A stretch of 64,000 nt of DNA from Isoetes taiwanensis (lineage: Eukaryota > Streptophyta > Lycopodiopsida > Isoetales > Isoetaceae). Positions 11,061 through 21,998 of the stretch are shown here, in pieces. The stretch covers positions 2,438,567 through 2,502,566 of the forward strand of contig JAJEKV010000028.1 of assembly GCA_021234155.1 (NCBI GenBank), in the 5' to 3' direction. Every line of letters starts with the position of its first letter. Positions within the stretch are counted from its first letter, which is position 1. The notes below the pieces were generated by a model. The model was not told the DNA's origin and did no database searches. It was given only the letters and a program-made list of their open reading frames with translations. The position numbers and the translations under genes are program-made.

Positions 11061-11620
11061 AGCAAAATGAGGTAAATCCATCTACTTGAATCCTATAACT
11101 GAAGTCTTAGGGCTCTTATTTGGAATATCTATGTGGATGCATGTTCTTTTCTGTAAATTTGATTTTTTTAATGCAAATGGCTTGGACTCTTTACATTCTT
11201 TCAATCTCATTTTCATCTATTCTTATCTAGCAGGTTTATTGATATCATAACATGTGGCAGTAGAAAGATTTAAACAAATACATCATGGCCAAGACCGTAA
11301 ACCTTTAAGATAGACAGCTCATGTAGATAGGAAGCCTCAATCCAAGCACATAGACATTTGATTTATGCTTATTTATCGAATAACTTTAATCTTCGATTGC
11401 ATCATATCATCAGCAAAGAAATTATTGTATGACGCCTGCACCTCGATCAATTCTTCTTATAACAACAATATTATGGAAGCACGTCTTGGACAAGTACAAT
11501 CATTGCAACGATTGCCATTTTTGGAAGAAATTCTTCTTTTTGTTGATATCTATATATTTTCCTTAAGGAGAGAATGACTTAGGGTACTTTTCCCATTTTT
11601 CCATTGCGTATATTTTCTGC
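11061..11620. other. No gene recognised
   Basis: AT-rich. Possibly the flank or decayed 5' part of the LINE that follows; no boundary could be placed. Confidence 0.35.
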
Positions 11621-12414
11621 ATGATAAGGACCAAGTTCTCTTTTCTTTTCATATTAAAGTCCACAGTTCCATACCAGATCCTACTCCAGGAGATAGGTTT
11701 TCTACCCCTTCAACGGGCTGCATTGGAATGCCATATCATTTACTTCCAGAAGGTGGTCGCTATGGGTGATACACGTTTGCCCAACCTTGCTTTGGCCATG
11801 GCGGTGGGTCCCCAACGCCTCAAAGCATGTTGGAAGGACAAGCAAGCTCAGTGGCTTTCACGCTGGAGTGGACAGGCAAACAGATGCATACAGGTACGGA
11901 CAAAGAAAGATCACAATGCACTTAAGCTGTACCTAGATGCTACTTTCCTTCGCAAGCTCTGGGATGCAGATCTCTGATGCACGTTAAGCTGGCACACTAT
12001 CAGCAGCAAGTCAATCCTAGGCTCACGAGAGGCCCACACCAGTACTTGTACGCCCATTTGCCCATGAAGAAGCGCAGACTTATAGCTTCCATTCGCACGG
12101 GTGCACATGGTCTCTGCATTGAGGCAGGATGTTGGGCTCGAGAAGCACGGGAGGAAAGGCTTTGCCAGTGTTGCCACCAGGGCGCCATTGAGGATGAATG
12201 TCATGCCCTCCAGATCTGCCCAGCGTTTGCCCATATCCGAGAGCGGTATGTTCGATTACTAGTGCCTGGCCAACCGTTGCATGAGTTATTGAATACGGCG
12301 TCAGTGGGTTTGTTGGGGTCATACCTCCAAGAGGTTATGGATGCACGGACTCAGTTGTGTCCTCCAGGACAGTATTGAACTGTCCTATACAATTGTACAG
12401 TGTGCCACCATACT

Positions 12415-12481
12415 TATTACTGCTAAGGTTTTTCCCTCGAAAACCCTTCGGGGCAGGGGTTTTTTAATCCTGACAGTAATA
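12415..12481 (+). other. LINE 3' UTR stem-loop
   Basis: Outer arms TATTACTG (12415-12422) and CAGTAATA (12474-12481) are perfectly complementary. Inside them AAAACCC (12440-12446) can pair with GGGGTTTT after a TTCGGGGCA loop. The same layout recurs at 59,788-59,854, and in the 47.2 kb copy the outer arms carry paired changes. Such 3' hairpins are where some LINE reverse transcriptases bind template RNA; that role is inferred here. Confidence 0.7.
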
Positions 12482-12543
12482 CGCTTGCTACTCTCTTTTT
12501 ATTTGGTTCCCATAGGCCAATTGGTCTCCGTGGATGATAAAAA

Positions 12544-12630
12544 ATCTATTCTATTCTATTCTATTCTATTCTATTCTATTCTATTCTATTCTATTCTATT
12601 CTATTCTATTCTATTCTATTCTATTCTATT
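12544..12630 (+). repeat. (ATTCT)n tail microsatellite
   Basis: About 17 units of a 5-bp repeat directly follow the conserved LINE 3' end. The position suggests it was generated during LINE insertion. Confidence 0.95.
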
Positions 12631-12639
12631 ATTCTCTTT

Positions 12640-13128
12640 TGTGTGCAGAGAAACCATTATTCATTTCAAGGTCACCTGAAGGTCACTTAACTACTGGCTG
12701 TTGGAGCCCATCTAGAGCTAGAGTTTTGTACATCGGGAGAATAGATGGCAGCGTAGAAGTGTGTGACTTGCTATATCATAGTCAGCAGCCTACAACTACA
12801 TCATCAATTCGCTCCTAGCATCAATGGAATTCTGCAGTGGCGGAGGTCAAATTCTACTAAGTGTAATGAATTTTAAGATTTCCATTTAGGAACTTTATTT
12901 TTTATGGGATTCGGTAACTACAAAATCTTAAGGTGTGGTACATGATATTCCTAAGGCATTTTGTAACTGCTCTAATCTAGGAATCTTAGTCCAATACTAA
13001 CTCATTGGTAATGATTTGATACAGTCTGTCTTGGTAGTCCAATCATTATTATTTTATTCTTATTATTCTATATGCAAGACATTTGGATGACATTAGTAGA
13101 ACAGAATGTCACTTCTGCCCCAACGGGC
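12640..13128. other. No gene recognised
   Basis: No recognisable coding or repeat structure between the LINE tail and the hAT-like element. Confidence 0.4.
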
Positions 13129-14207
13129 CATTTGCTCATAGTTGCCCGGAATGGGATGGGAACGGGAACGCGGACCTAAAACTTGGAACAGGAACGGGAA
13201 CAAATCGGAACGGGAATGGCCAACATTCAAATTTTTAAAATCTAAAAATAATTTTGGCGTTCCCTTTGCTTAATGATCATTGTGGAACACTTAGAATTTA
13301 AAAATGATTCATAGAGGCCGCTTTGAAGATGGAAACATATTAAACCACTCCGTAGATGCTTAATTTTTTATATAATATTATATTCAAGACTTAAAACATA
13401 GTATTACATCTATAATTCTAACACAATAGAAGTCTAAAATAAGCAAGATAGGGAAGTTAAGCTTAGCACTGAGGCCTTTGACAAACTAAAAAAAATGCAT
13501 GTTGCCATATTTCCCTTCCCTTAGAGATAACGTTTCTCAAAATCAATAGTGCCACTTAATCTGTTACAAAGCAGCACTACAAATCTCCATCAAAAAATAA
13601 ATTCTACAGTTCTGCAGCAAGTTTTCTCAATTCTTTAACGCCCCTTAATGCTCTTAAACTTACTTCTCTTTTGCCCTCTAGAGTCTCCTATAAGTCGTTC
13701 TTCAAGAACACATGGCTTCCTCCAATGTAAGGCCCTCTGACTGAGCTGGGAAAACAAATCGAAATTCCCATCATCAAAATGCAAAATGGATAGATTATAA
13801 ATGAGATCACAAATAGAGAGATACATCAGAGGTGGAACGTAAATTAAACAACGAACAAGAGTTTACAGTCACGAAACATTTGTGTAGTCCGCTACAGAGT
13901 AGTTTATGTGTGTGTTTATGAAAAACACTAAACAAAGAGCCATTGCCAGTTGCACCATTCCTTCCCACCAAAAAAAAAAGGCAAAGATGGAGAAAAAATG
14001 AACTATAAACCATTGATTTTCTTACTTTTTTTGGGGAACTTACCAGGAACGCCATTCCCAAAGATGGGAACAACATTTGGAATGGCATTCCCAGTAACAA
14101 ACTGTCCAGAACTGGAACTTGGCATTCTGGGAACGTAGAACCCTAGGGAACGTGTTCCGGAACGGGAACGCATTCGGAACGGCGTTCCCGGTAACTATGC
14201 ATTTGCT
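13129..14207. mobile_element. Non-autonomous hAT-like DNA transposon
   Basis: The element proper is 13137-14199 (1,063 bp). It is framed by the exact 8-bp direct repeat CATTTGCT at 13129-13136 and 14200-14207. The ends are inverted: CATAGTTGCCCGGAA at the left, and TTCCCGGTAACTATG at the right reads CATAGTTACCGGGAA in reverse. An 8-bp duplication with CA...TG ends fits hAT. Subterminal GGAACG/GGAACGGGAACG motifs cluster at both ends (13,155-13,220 and 14,150-14,190), as expected of transposase-binding repeats. No transposase coding was found. Confidence 0.85.
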
Positions 14208-15235
14208 ATAGACGTTTGTTCCCGTGACATGTTGTATTCTACATAAAGAAAAATGCAATAGAGAATAGAATGGACTATCTAACAATAAATGCTTCATAGA
14301 AGGGATCCATGTCCTCAAATCCTTGGGTGAATTTGTTCTATAAACATCTTCACACCATGCCTTCATCCATGAAAATCAAGAAAATGAAAAGAGAAGTTGA
14401 AGGACAGAACGGTGGCAGTAGATGGATTTGATAGGTATTCAAAAAGCTCATTTCAAAAGGCGCAAGCTGATACAATTCAAACTCCATTAAAACTAAACAT
14501 TTATCAAATTTAAGACCATTAAGAGCAAGTCAATACAAATTAAACTCCAGTAAATCTAAAGATTTATCAAATTTTAAGTGATGAACTCCCATAATATTTC
14601 CCTTAAAGCTTATTGCATATAACATTAGGGAGATGTTGAACAAGGCATCAAATCATGTTGTTTCATAAGATACATCTTTCATATTTTTGATCTCATGCTC
14701 TTAGCTTATTCAGCATCTACAGAACATTGTAGATCCACAGCTCATCACATGTTTGTCTATCTAAAGTTCAAGAGCCAAAAGTTCAATCAAGCGTTCTCTT
14801 GAAAAAATTAAAGTCAAGGTGACATTCTACTTCATTATTCAAGAAAGCTTTTGATTCTTGATTTAAAAACAACATGAACATTCTAAGTCTCTATTTGTGG
14901 ACTTATTTTGCCATATTCTCCATGTTTTGTCTACTACAATATGAATAAACATCATCAGCTAGCACGTACTTTGGTCCAATGTATGATTCACCGCGTATGC
15001 ACTTAGTAGCCCATTAAGGTAAATTGTGGTCTTCTTTATTGTTCCTTAATCCTGCTCCTAATTCAATAACAATTACAATTGTAGACCTATAATATATACT
15101 ACCACAAACCACTATAACCATATATTAGACTACCCAAACTTCATAAGGCAGTTGCTCTATATTACCTTTGCCCCCACCAAGGCACATTGTTTATTTCGGC
15201 CAACAATAAAATAACCGCCTCTTCAAGTTGTTAAT
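14208..15235. other. No gene recognised
   Basis: AT-rich, with one local pair of similar blocks around AAACTCCATTAAAACTAAACATTTATC (14,480 and 14,545). No coding signal. Confidence 0.4.
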
Positions 15236-16245
15236 AAAGCCTGGCAACGTCAGGCAACATAACTAATTAATTAGTATAATAAATTAGTATAATTAGGCTA
15301 TTAAGGTGAGGCCACCTGGACCAACTCGCTACTTGTCCATCTGAGAGGCAACCAAGTGGACCTCCAATCCCATTTCTGCCGAAAATCGATTTGGGAGACT
15401 TTGGTGAAGGAGTTGCTTGAGCATACCTACTGAGACCAGCCACATTGAAACTCTCAGAGATAATGGCTCCAGCCAAGACACAGGCTAGTACTTAGATAGC
15501 TTGAGCTTCTAGCTTAGTTGTATGATAAATCTCTATTTCATGCTCTGATTGAGGTTATGGATGGATACATATATGTTGGTTGCTCTTTCTCTGTTCCTCC
15601 TGTGTTGTGGGAATTGGGGGGTAGAGATCTAAAGGCCATATAGCAGTAGAGATGCTCCTAGTTAGAACCCCTTAAATCCCGTTAATTGTGGCCGGTGCAT
15701 AAGAGCCCTCCTAGTTGGAGATAATATACGGTGGTTGAGCACCATACAACGGACATGGTGGTGAATTGGAGGAGGAACCTTGCCTAGCATGGCTACAAGG
15801 CTCCTACAGTGTGATCGGCTTATAGTCAGTCATTGCGTGTGAGTCGGGTATAGCTCTGACACCCCCTGGGTCACAGGATATGTACCTATAGGGACGTCCT
15901 AGACTCGATGGGCATGGCTGGGGTCGGCCTATGGATTTTGGGGGCAGTCAGGGTATAGATGCATGGGCACCAATGGTGCCATGATCCTCTAGCCACCCAT
16001 GGAACCATCAAGCTTCGAGAGGGGATTCACCCACTTTCTGCCTTATTGGATCGGGGAGATATAATCTGAAGTAGTCTCATAGGGTGATTCCATGGGATTG
16101 TGGCTCTGGAACCCCGCCATAGCATGTTCCAGCCTATCTGCAAAGTGTGCACAGGAGGGACGGATGGAGTGGGCTACCCTAGCCATTGTTCTGTGCCAGC
16201 TAATGCCGATGTCATGATTCCATCTGTTGTTATTTGGAGGCTCTG
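15236..16245 (+). repeat. Partial LTR copy 1 of the TGTGACG family
   Basis: Over about 1 kb this matches the next copy (16.37-17.4 kb) and the one at 20.7-21.65 kb. Shared blocks include GCTCCTAGTTAGAACCCCTTA, GGCTTATAGTCAGTCA, GGTCTGACAC-like, GGGGAGATATAATCTGAAGTAGTCTCAT, GTGTGCACAGGAGGGACGGATGGAGTGG and CTACCCTAGCCATTGTTCT. It breaks off at TTGGAGGCTCTG, exactly where the next copy begins with TGTGACG, so the next element probably inserted into this LTR. Confidence 0.75.
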
Positions 16246-17665
16246 TGTGACGTCCATGTATTTATATGGTATATGTATACATACTATGAGACATCACCAG
16301 GATATAATTAGATCCTTATGGGTCAATAGGGGATAACTTGGGTTAACCGAAAAGGGTTTTTATTAGCTATGCTAAAATGTTAGTGAGTAAATAACCTAAT
16401 TAGGCTAATTAGATTATTAATTAGTAAAAGTCAGCCAACTAGGCAGTGCCACCTAGCCCAAATCGATTGGCCAGGGGGAACTTGCCAAGTTTGGAGGGAA
16501 AGTTGGGGCCCTGCCCCCAATTCTGCCCCAAATCGATTTGAAGAGAGTGGAGGAAGGAGCACCTACCAGTTGCTGTAACCAGACTTGAAGAATGGAAGCC
16601 TTTCATGAGAATGGCCCTAGCCAAGAGGCCGGTTAGTCCCTAGATAGTTTGTGCTTCAGCTAATCCTTCTCTGATTAGATGGAATGGTTAATTTCTCTTT
16701 TATGTGTTATTAAGATGATGATGGATACTTTGATTATGATTGTGTTCTCTCTTTCTATTTCTCCTTTGCGCCTGGGGTTAAGGGAAGGTAGAAATCTGAA
16801 AGCTTCCTAGAACTAGAGATGTCTCTAGCTAGAACCCTTGAGACCAAGTAAATGCGGCATGCGCACGAGCCCACCTGGCTGTGGATGCTATGTTGTGATT
16901 CAGCACCAGGCAATGGGTGTGATGGTGAACTGGGGGTGGGGTCTTGTCTAGCTTGGCTACATGACTCCTATAGTGTGCTAGGCTTATAGTCGGTCACTGA
17001 GTGTGGGCCGGGTATGGGTCTGACACTCCCTGGGTCGTAGGCGACGTGCCTATATGGACGTCCTGGACTCGAATGGGTGCGGTGAGCCGGCCTTTAGATT
17101 TAGGGGAGTAAGTCAGGTACGGATGCGGGGGTCATTGACGTGACACGTATTCTCTAGCACACTCAGTGATCCGTCATGCCCGGGGAGGGGACGCCTCCCT
17201 GACTTGCCTCATTGAACTAAGGAGATGTAACCCAGTGTAGTCTCATGGGGTCATTCCATGAGATTGCATCTCTGGAAGGCCACAATCACGCCATAGCATG
17301 TTTCATCCTTACTGCATAGTGTGCACAGGAGGGGCGGATGGAGTGGACTACCCTAGCCATTGTTCTACGCCAGCCAATGTCATGTTATACCTCTGTCTGC
17401 TGTTGTCTTGAGGCCCTGATCGTCAGTCGACCCCATGGAGACTGAGCTTAGGGTAGAGCCCTTATTTATGATATATTGCTTATGTTATCTCGTACTTGCA
17501 TTTACCATGTAGATGATGACGATGGATGGACTACCCATGTATGTATGCTTCCACTGTATAGGACTCCCATAGAGGACGTGGGACGAATGACACCTCTGTG
17601 TTCCTTACCCGGACACTTAGCCATCCCAAGTGGTTTGAGTTAGACGGAGGGCCTTCTCATAGTGA
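16246..17665 (+). repeat. LTR copy 2 of the TGTGACG family
   Basis: It begins TGTGACGTCC like the well-defined copy at 20,370 and follows it over most of its length, up to the GGACTCCCATAG...GACGGAGGGC block that matches 21,820-21,905. The last ~80 bases diverge, so no CGTCACA end or primer-binding site is seen and the right boundary is approximate. Coding-like internal sequence follows. Confidence 0.7.
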
Positions 17666-17689
17666 TGTAGTTGCCACTATGATGGGGCA

Positions 17690-17982
17690 ACCCAAAGTTT
17701 TGTTTGGGGTGAAGTCCCATCATACCTTACAGTGGACCGCCTGATTTCCATCCAGTTGGATATGCAGGCTCAACCCGACTAATATCAGACATAGCTGCTC
17801 AAAAGAGTGAATGCCCATCGCCTCACTAAAATGGAAGAGCATATGGCGGCTGCATATATCGCGTAACAGGAGGCAGAATGGGCTGAGTAGCAATGGCAGG
17901 CAGAGGAACTTGCCAAGCGGAATGAGGACAAGCAGCAGACCCAACGAAAGAAGAGCAGAACACGCAGTAGGCTCCTGATCAG
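17690..17982 (+). pseudogene. Gag-like coiled-coil remnant
   Basis: One forward frame, with three stops, reads as an Ala/Glu/Gln-rich helix (LTKMEEHMAAAYIA, QEAEWAE, QWQAEELAKRNEDKQQTQRK). Similar charged coiled coils occur before the zinc knuckle in plant LTR-element gag proteins, and the position just inside an LTR fits. The assignment is by position and composition only. Confidence 0.4.
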
Positions 17983-18470
17983 ATGGAGACCCTTGTTGTT
18001 AAACGGAGGCAAAAGTCCACGGCCTATAAGTCGGTGAGCGCCTATAAAAAGAAGCTCAAGATAGTTGGGGGCATTGGAAAAGCCACAGGCTCTGCCCATC
18101 AACAGGACTGCGTGAATGTCGCCCGACCTCGGCCGGTCTCAGGGGGCAAGACCCTGCCCAAGAAGCCGACGCAACCAAAGAAGCCGCATAGGTATAGACC
18201 CGGTACCGTGGCATTGAGAGAGATTCGAATGTATCAGAAGACAACGGAGCTTCTGCTATGGAAGCTTCCCTTCCAGCGCTTGGTCTGAGAGATAGCACAA
18301 GAGTGTCGAACCGATCTTTAGTTCTAAACCTTTGCTATGCTCGCCCTCCGGGAGGCCGCCGAGGATTAACTGGTAGCACTTTTTGGGGATGTGCTATTCA
18401 CGCCAAGAGGGTTACCATCATGACAAAGGACTTGGCTCTCGCCAGAAGAATTCGGGGAGACCATAATTAG
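17983..18470 (+). pseudogene. Histone H3-like sequence inside the LTR element
   Basis: The first frame (17,983-18,288) carries a Lys/Pro-rich tail ([16 protein letters not shown]) and then H3 core signatures [25 protein letters not shown] and KLPFQRLV. After a stop replacing the Arg of VREIAQ it continues as [19 protein letters not shown] and LVALFGD with three more stops. After a frameshift it ends [19 protein letters not shown], stopping at 18,470. That is the full H3 fold in order with normal spacing. The tail lacks the canonical ARTKQTARKS sequence. Four stops and a shift make it non-functional. It lies about 0.3 kb inside an LTR, and a second H3-like remnant follows another LTR of the same family. 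Confidence 0.88.
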
Positions 18471-18579
18471 CTTGCTTGTCAGGCATTTTATTGTAGAAAT
18501 TTTGTATAGAAATATAAAAAATTTTGATTGCCTAAATTCTTTTGTAAGTATAAAGTATTTATTTAATTATTAATAATAA

Positions 18580-19159
18580 CTGACGCTGACGTCAGCATAA
18601 AATTTAAAATAAAGTTACACTAAATATTGTTTAGGGTTTCACTTCTTTTGCTTCTCGTTCCTCCTCCACCACTCGCCTGAGCAATGGAGACCCCTAGCCT
18701 CCTCCAATGGTACCAAGATGGAGAACATTGGGATCCTCAGGTCCCATTCGACCTCCTTCAACATCTTTATTTAGAGAGGGCCATTGTGAGAGATATGTTG
18801 GGAGGCAATTTCCATGCCTCTAACATTCTCACAGGGAAGCTCAGATGGGGCAAGAATCCACCCAACCTGACGTATGAAGGCCAGCAATACTTGGAGGTAA
18901 ACTTTGCTTTGGCCATACTCACGGACGTTGAAGATGAGACCTTGCCAGCGGAGAAGGGGAAAGCACCAGTAGTATCGGATGAGGAGGATGACGAGTACGT
19001 CCGAGAGGATGACTTCATCCGGTGGAAATAGTTAGCGCAGCAGATGCCCCTACACCGGGATCAAGGGGCACGGCTTACTGGCTTGGATGTCGGGCACACG
19101 TTTCTAGTCATATATTAATATATTAGTGCATACTCTTACCCTCAAAAAAAAAAAAAAAA

Positions 19160-19168
<9 letters not shown>
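18580..19168 (+). pseudogene. Poly(A)-ended sequence with a 115-codon open frame
   Basis: An open frame at 18,684-19,031 starts METPSLLQWYQDGEHWD and ends in an acidic stretch (SDEEDDEYVREDDFIRW). The DNA ends in 25 A residues (19,144-19,168), so it looks like a retroposed transcript. I do not recognise the protein. It could be an internal ORF of the neighbouring LTR family or a host-derived retrocopy. No target duplication was found, because the poly(A) abuts a (GA)n run and then the tail of a reverse-strand LINE. Confidence 0.5.

Positions 19169-19191
<23 letters not shown>
19169..19191. repeat. (GA)n run after poly(A)
   Basis: Eleven GA units follow 25 A residues directly and are followed by AAATGAAATGAAATG, the (ATTTC)n tail of the reverse-strand LINE. 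Confidence 0.95.
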
Positions 19192-20098
<907 letters not shown>

Positions 20099-20369
20099 GC
20101 GAAATTGTAATTATCAGTTATACCATCGCAATATTGTGATCACCATGTATACCCTGGTGAAATTATCATCTATATTGTGGTAATATTGCAACTCTGTATT
20201 GTCACTTCCCATATTAAATAGGCATTCATGATTAAGTTGCAGCCTTATAAGGAGGTGTTAGCAACTAAACTGTGACCTAGTGGTCATAAGGATCATGAAG
20301 AGCATGATCCTCAAATATTGAAAAGAGAATATTAGGAAGGTGTATATAAAAGCTTTGTTGCTTATATAT

Positions 20370-21985
20370 TGTGACGTTCAAGGGAAATATACGCCATAAA
20401 TAAGTATATTTCCAAAAGTCTACCTCCATAGCCTTGTACACCATAGATTGTGGCACTAGGGGGCATGACTAAGTTATTCATATAACTTAGCCAACCTTAG
20501 GTTAAGACCATTTTCCATATGGCCTTAACCTATTGAGCACCTGCCACACGGAACCACCCTATTGGAGCCATGTGGCATAACATATAAATCCTAACCTATA
20601 AAGGCCTAAACCCTAACCCTAGGCCTCTTTTCTAGCTCCAACAGTCTGGGAACCTTCTTCGTGCTCGAAACTCCGTTTCGAGAACCGTTTGTTGTGGCAT
20701 AGCCTAGCATAGCAGCCCCCGGAGCGTGTGCGCATCAATAGGAGTGGGAGCTAATTCAACCACCTTGAAGACCATGGAGATGCCGGAAGCAGGAGGGAGT
20801 TCCTCAGGAGCAGGTATTTGGGTTAGAGTTCTTTGTAGATCATCTGGAAGTTAGGACTCCAGATGAGTTAGCATTTCGTGTCTCTAATAAAGCCTTCCTA
20901 GAACCCTCAGTTTAGATCTTCAACCCTAATCAATGAACCCTAACTATAAGTTAGATACATATGATTAGGTTATATGTTATTCTCATTATTATCATGTTAT
21001 GTGGATATGTGATGTTGGTTGATCATGTTTGCTCCTCTTGTATTCGAAAGGGGGGTAGAGACCTAGTAGCCATTACTTAGTGATGCTCCTAGTTTAGACC
21101 CCTTAGTTCCTATCATATGCGGCATGTGCATAGGAACCCACCGGGCTATGGGAGCTATGGTGTGACTCAGCACTACATAACGGGGCTAGAGGCGAGACGG
21201 AGGGAGGGTCCCTGCTGAGCGTGGCTAATGGGGACCCCATAGCGGGCTAGGCTTATGGCCGGTCACTTCAAGTGGGCCGGGCATGGGTCCGACACCTCCT
21301 GGGGCAATGATGTTGCACTGTCTCTCAAGAGCTGCAGGTGACGGCCTGGCTCTTGTTTTGGGGGGGTTAAGTCGGGGAAGAATCATGTGTCGCCATGATT
21401 CTCTAACCGCCCATGGAACCTCTAGACCCCGGGAAGGGGAGATGGAACCCTTCCTGCCTCGACAATACGGGGAGATGCAACCTGGAGTAGTCTCGATGGG
21501 TGATATCATGGGATTGCATATTCGGAAGGCTAGAGTCATACCAGAGCCCGATCTAACCCATCTGCAAAGTATGCACATGAGGGGCGGATGGAGTGGTCAA
21601 CCCTAGCCATTGTCTATAGCCAGCCCCGCCATTGTTATGGCTCGGTCTGCTCTATCTTGAGGCCTAGCCGTCAGTCTTCCTCCCCTTAGGAGCTCTCATG
21701 TTTTACGGCATGTGTTTACCTCTATTATATCTATGGATATGTGGATGTGCTACCCTTCGAGGTAATTCACTATATTGTTATTGCTAGTTCTAACGTTGTT
21801 TATTCTTCCGCTGTTATAGGAGCCCATAGGGGAAGGGCGCGCAAGACACCTTCGTGTCCCCTTCCCGTACTAGGGATACCCTGGAGTGCAGGACAGACAG
21901 AGGGCTCGTGCGGTCGGAGGACCGGATGGGGGATTTCCTACGGAGTGTACGGCCGAGCGCTGTATATTTTGTAGGGAGCGTCACA
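20370..21985 (+). repeat. 5' LTR, TGTGACG family, best-preserved copy
   Basis: The 1,616-bp LTR has matching ends TGTGACG and CGTCACA. One base after it is an initiator tRNA-Met primer-binding site. It is GC-richer than its surroundings. A TATA-like CATATAAATCC and CTATAAAGGCC near 20,580-20,605 may be the promoter. No matching 3' LTR lies within the window. Confidence 0.85.
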
Positions 21986-21986
21986 A

Positions 21987-21998
21987 TGGTATCAGAGC
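21987..21998 (+). other. Primer-binding site, initiator tRNA-Met type
   Basis: TGGTATCAGAGC follows the LTR end by one base, which fixes the orientation and the start of the internal region. Confidence 0.9.

Larger units (their letters stand above)
11621..12630 (+). mobile_element. LINE 3' portion with stem-loop and (ATTCT)n tail
   Basis: The C-terminal part of a LINE polyprotein is read in two frames (11,621-11,977, then 11,977-12,378, one shift). It contains LPLQRAALECHIIYFQKVVA, LPNLALAMAVGPQRLKACW and a terminal zinc-binding segment CQCCHQGAIEDECHALQIC (CxxC...HxxxxC). A ~170-base 3' UTR with a conserved stem-loop and the microsatellite tail follow. Related copies lie at 46.5-47.3 kb and 59.8 kb, and a more distant one on the other strand at 19.2-19.9 kb. 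The 5' part (endonuclease, RT) is absent, as expected of a 5'-truncated copy. Confidence 0.85.

Noticed and set aside
12341-12818. Forward frames with LFYSI repeats
   Set aside because: Translation through the (ATTCT)n LINE tail.
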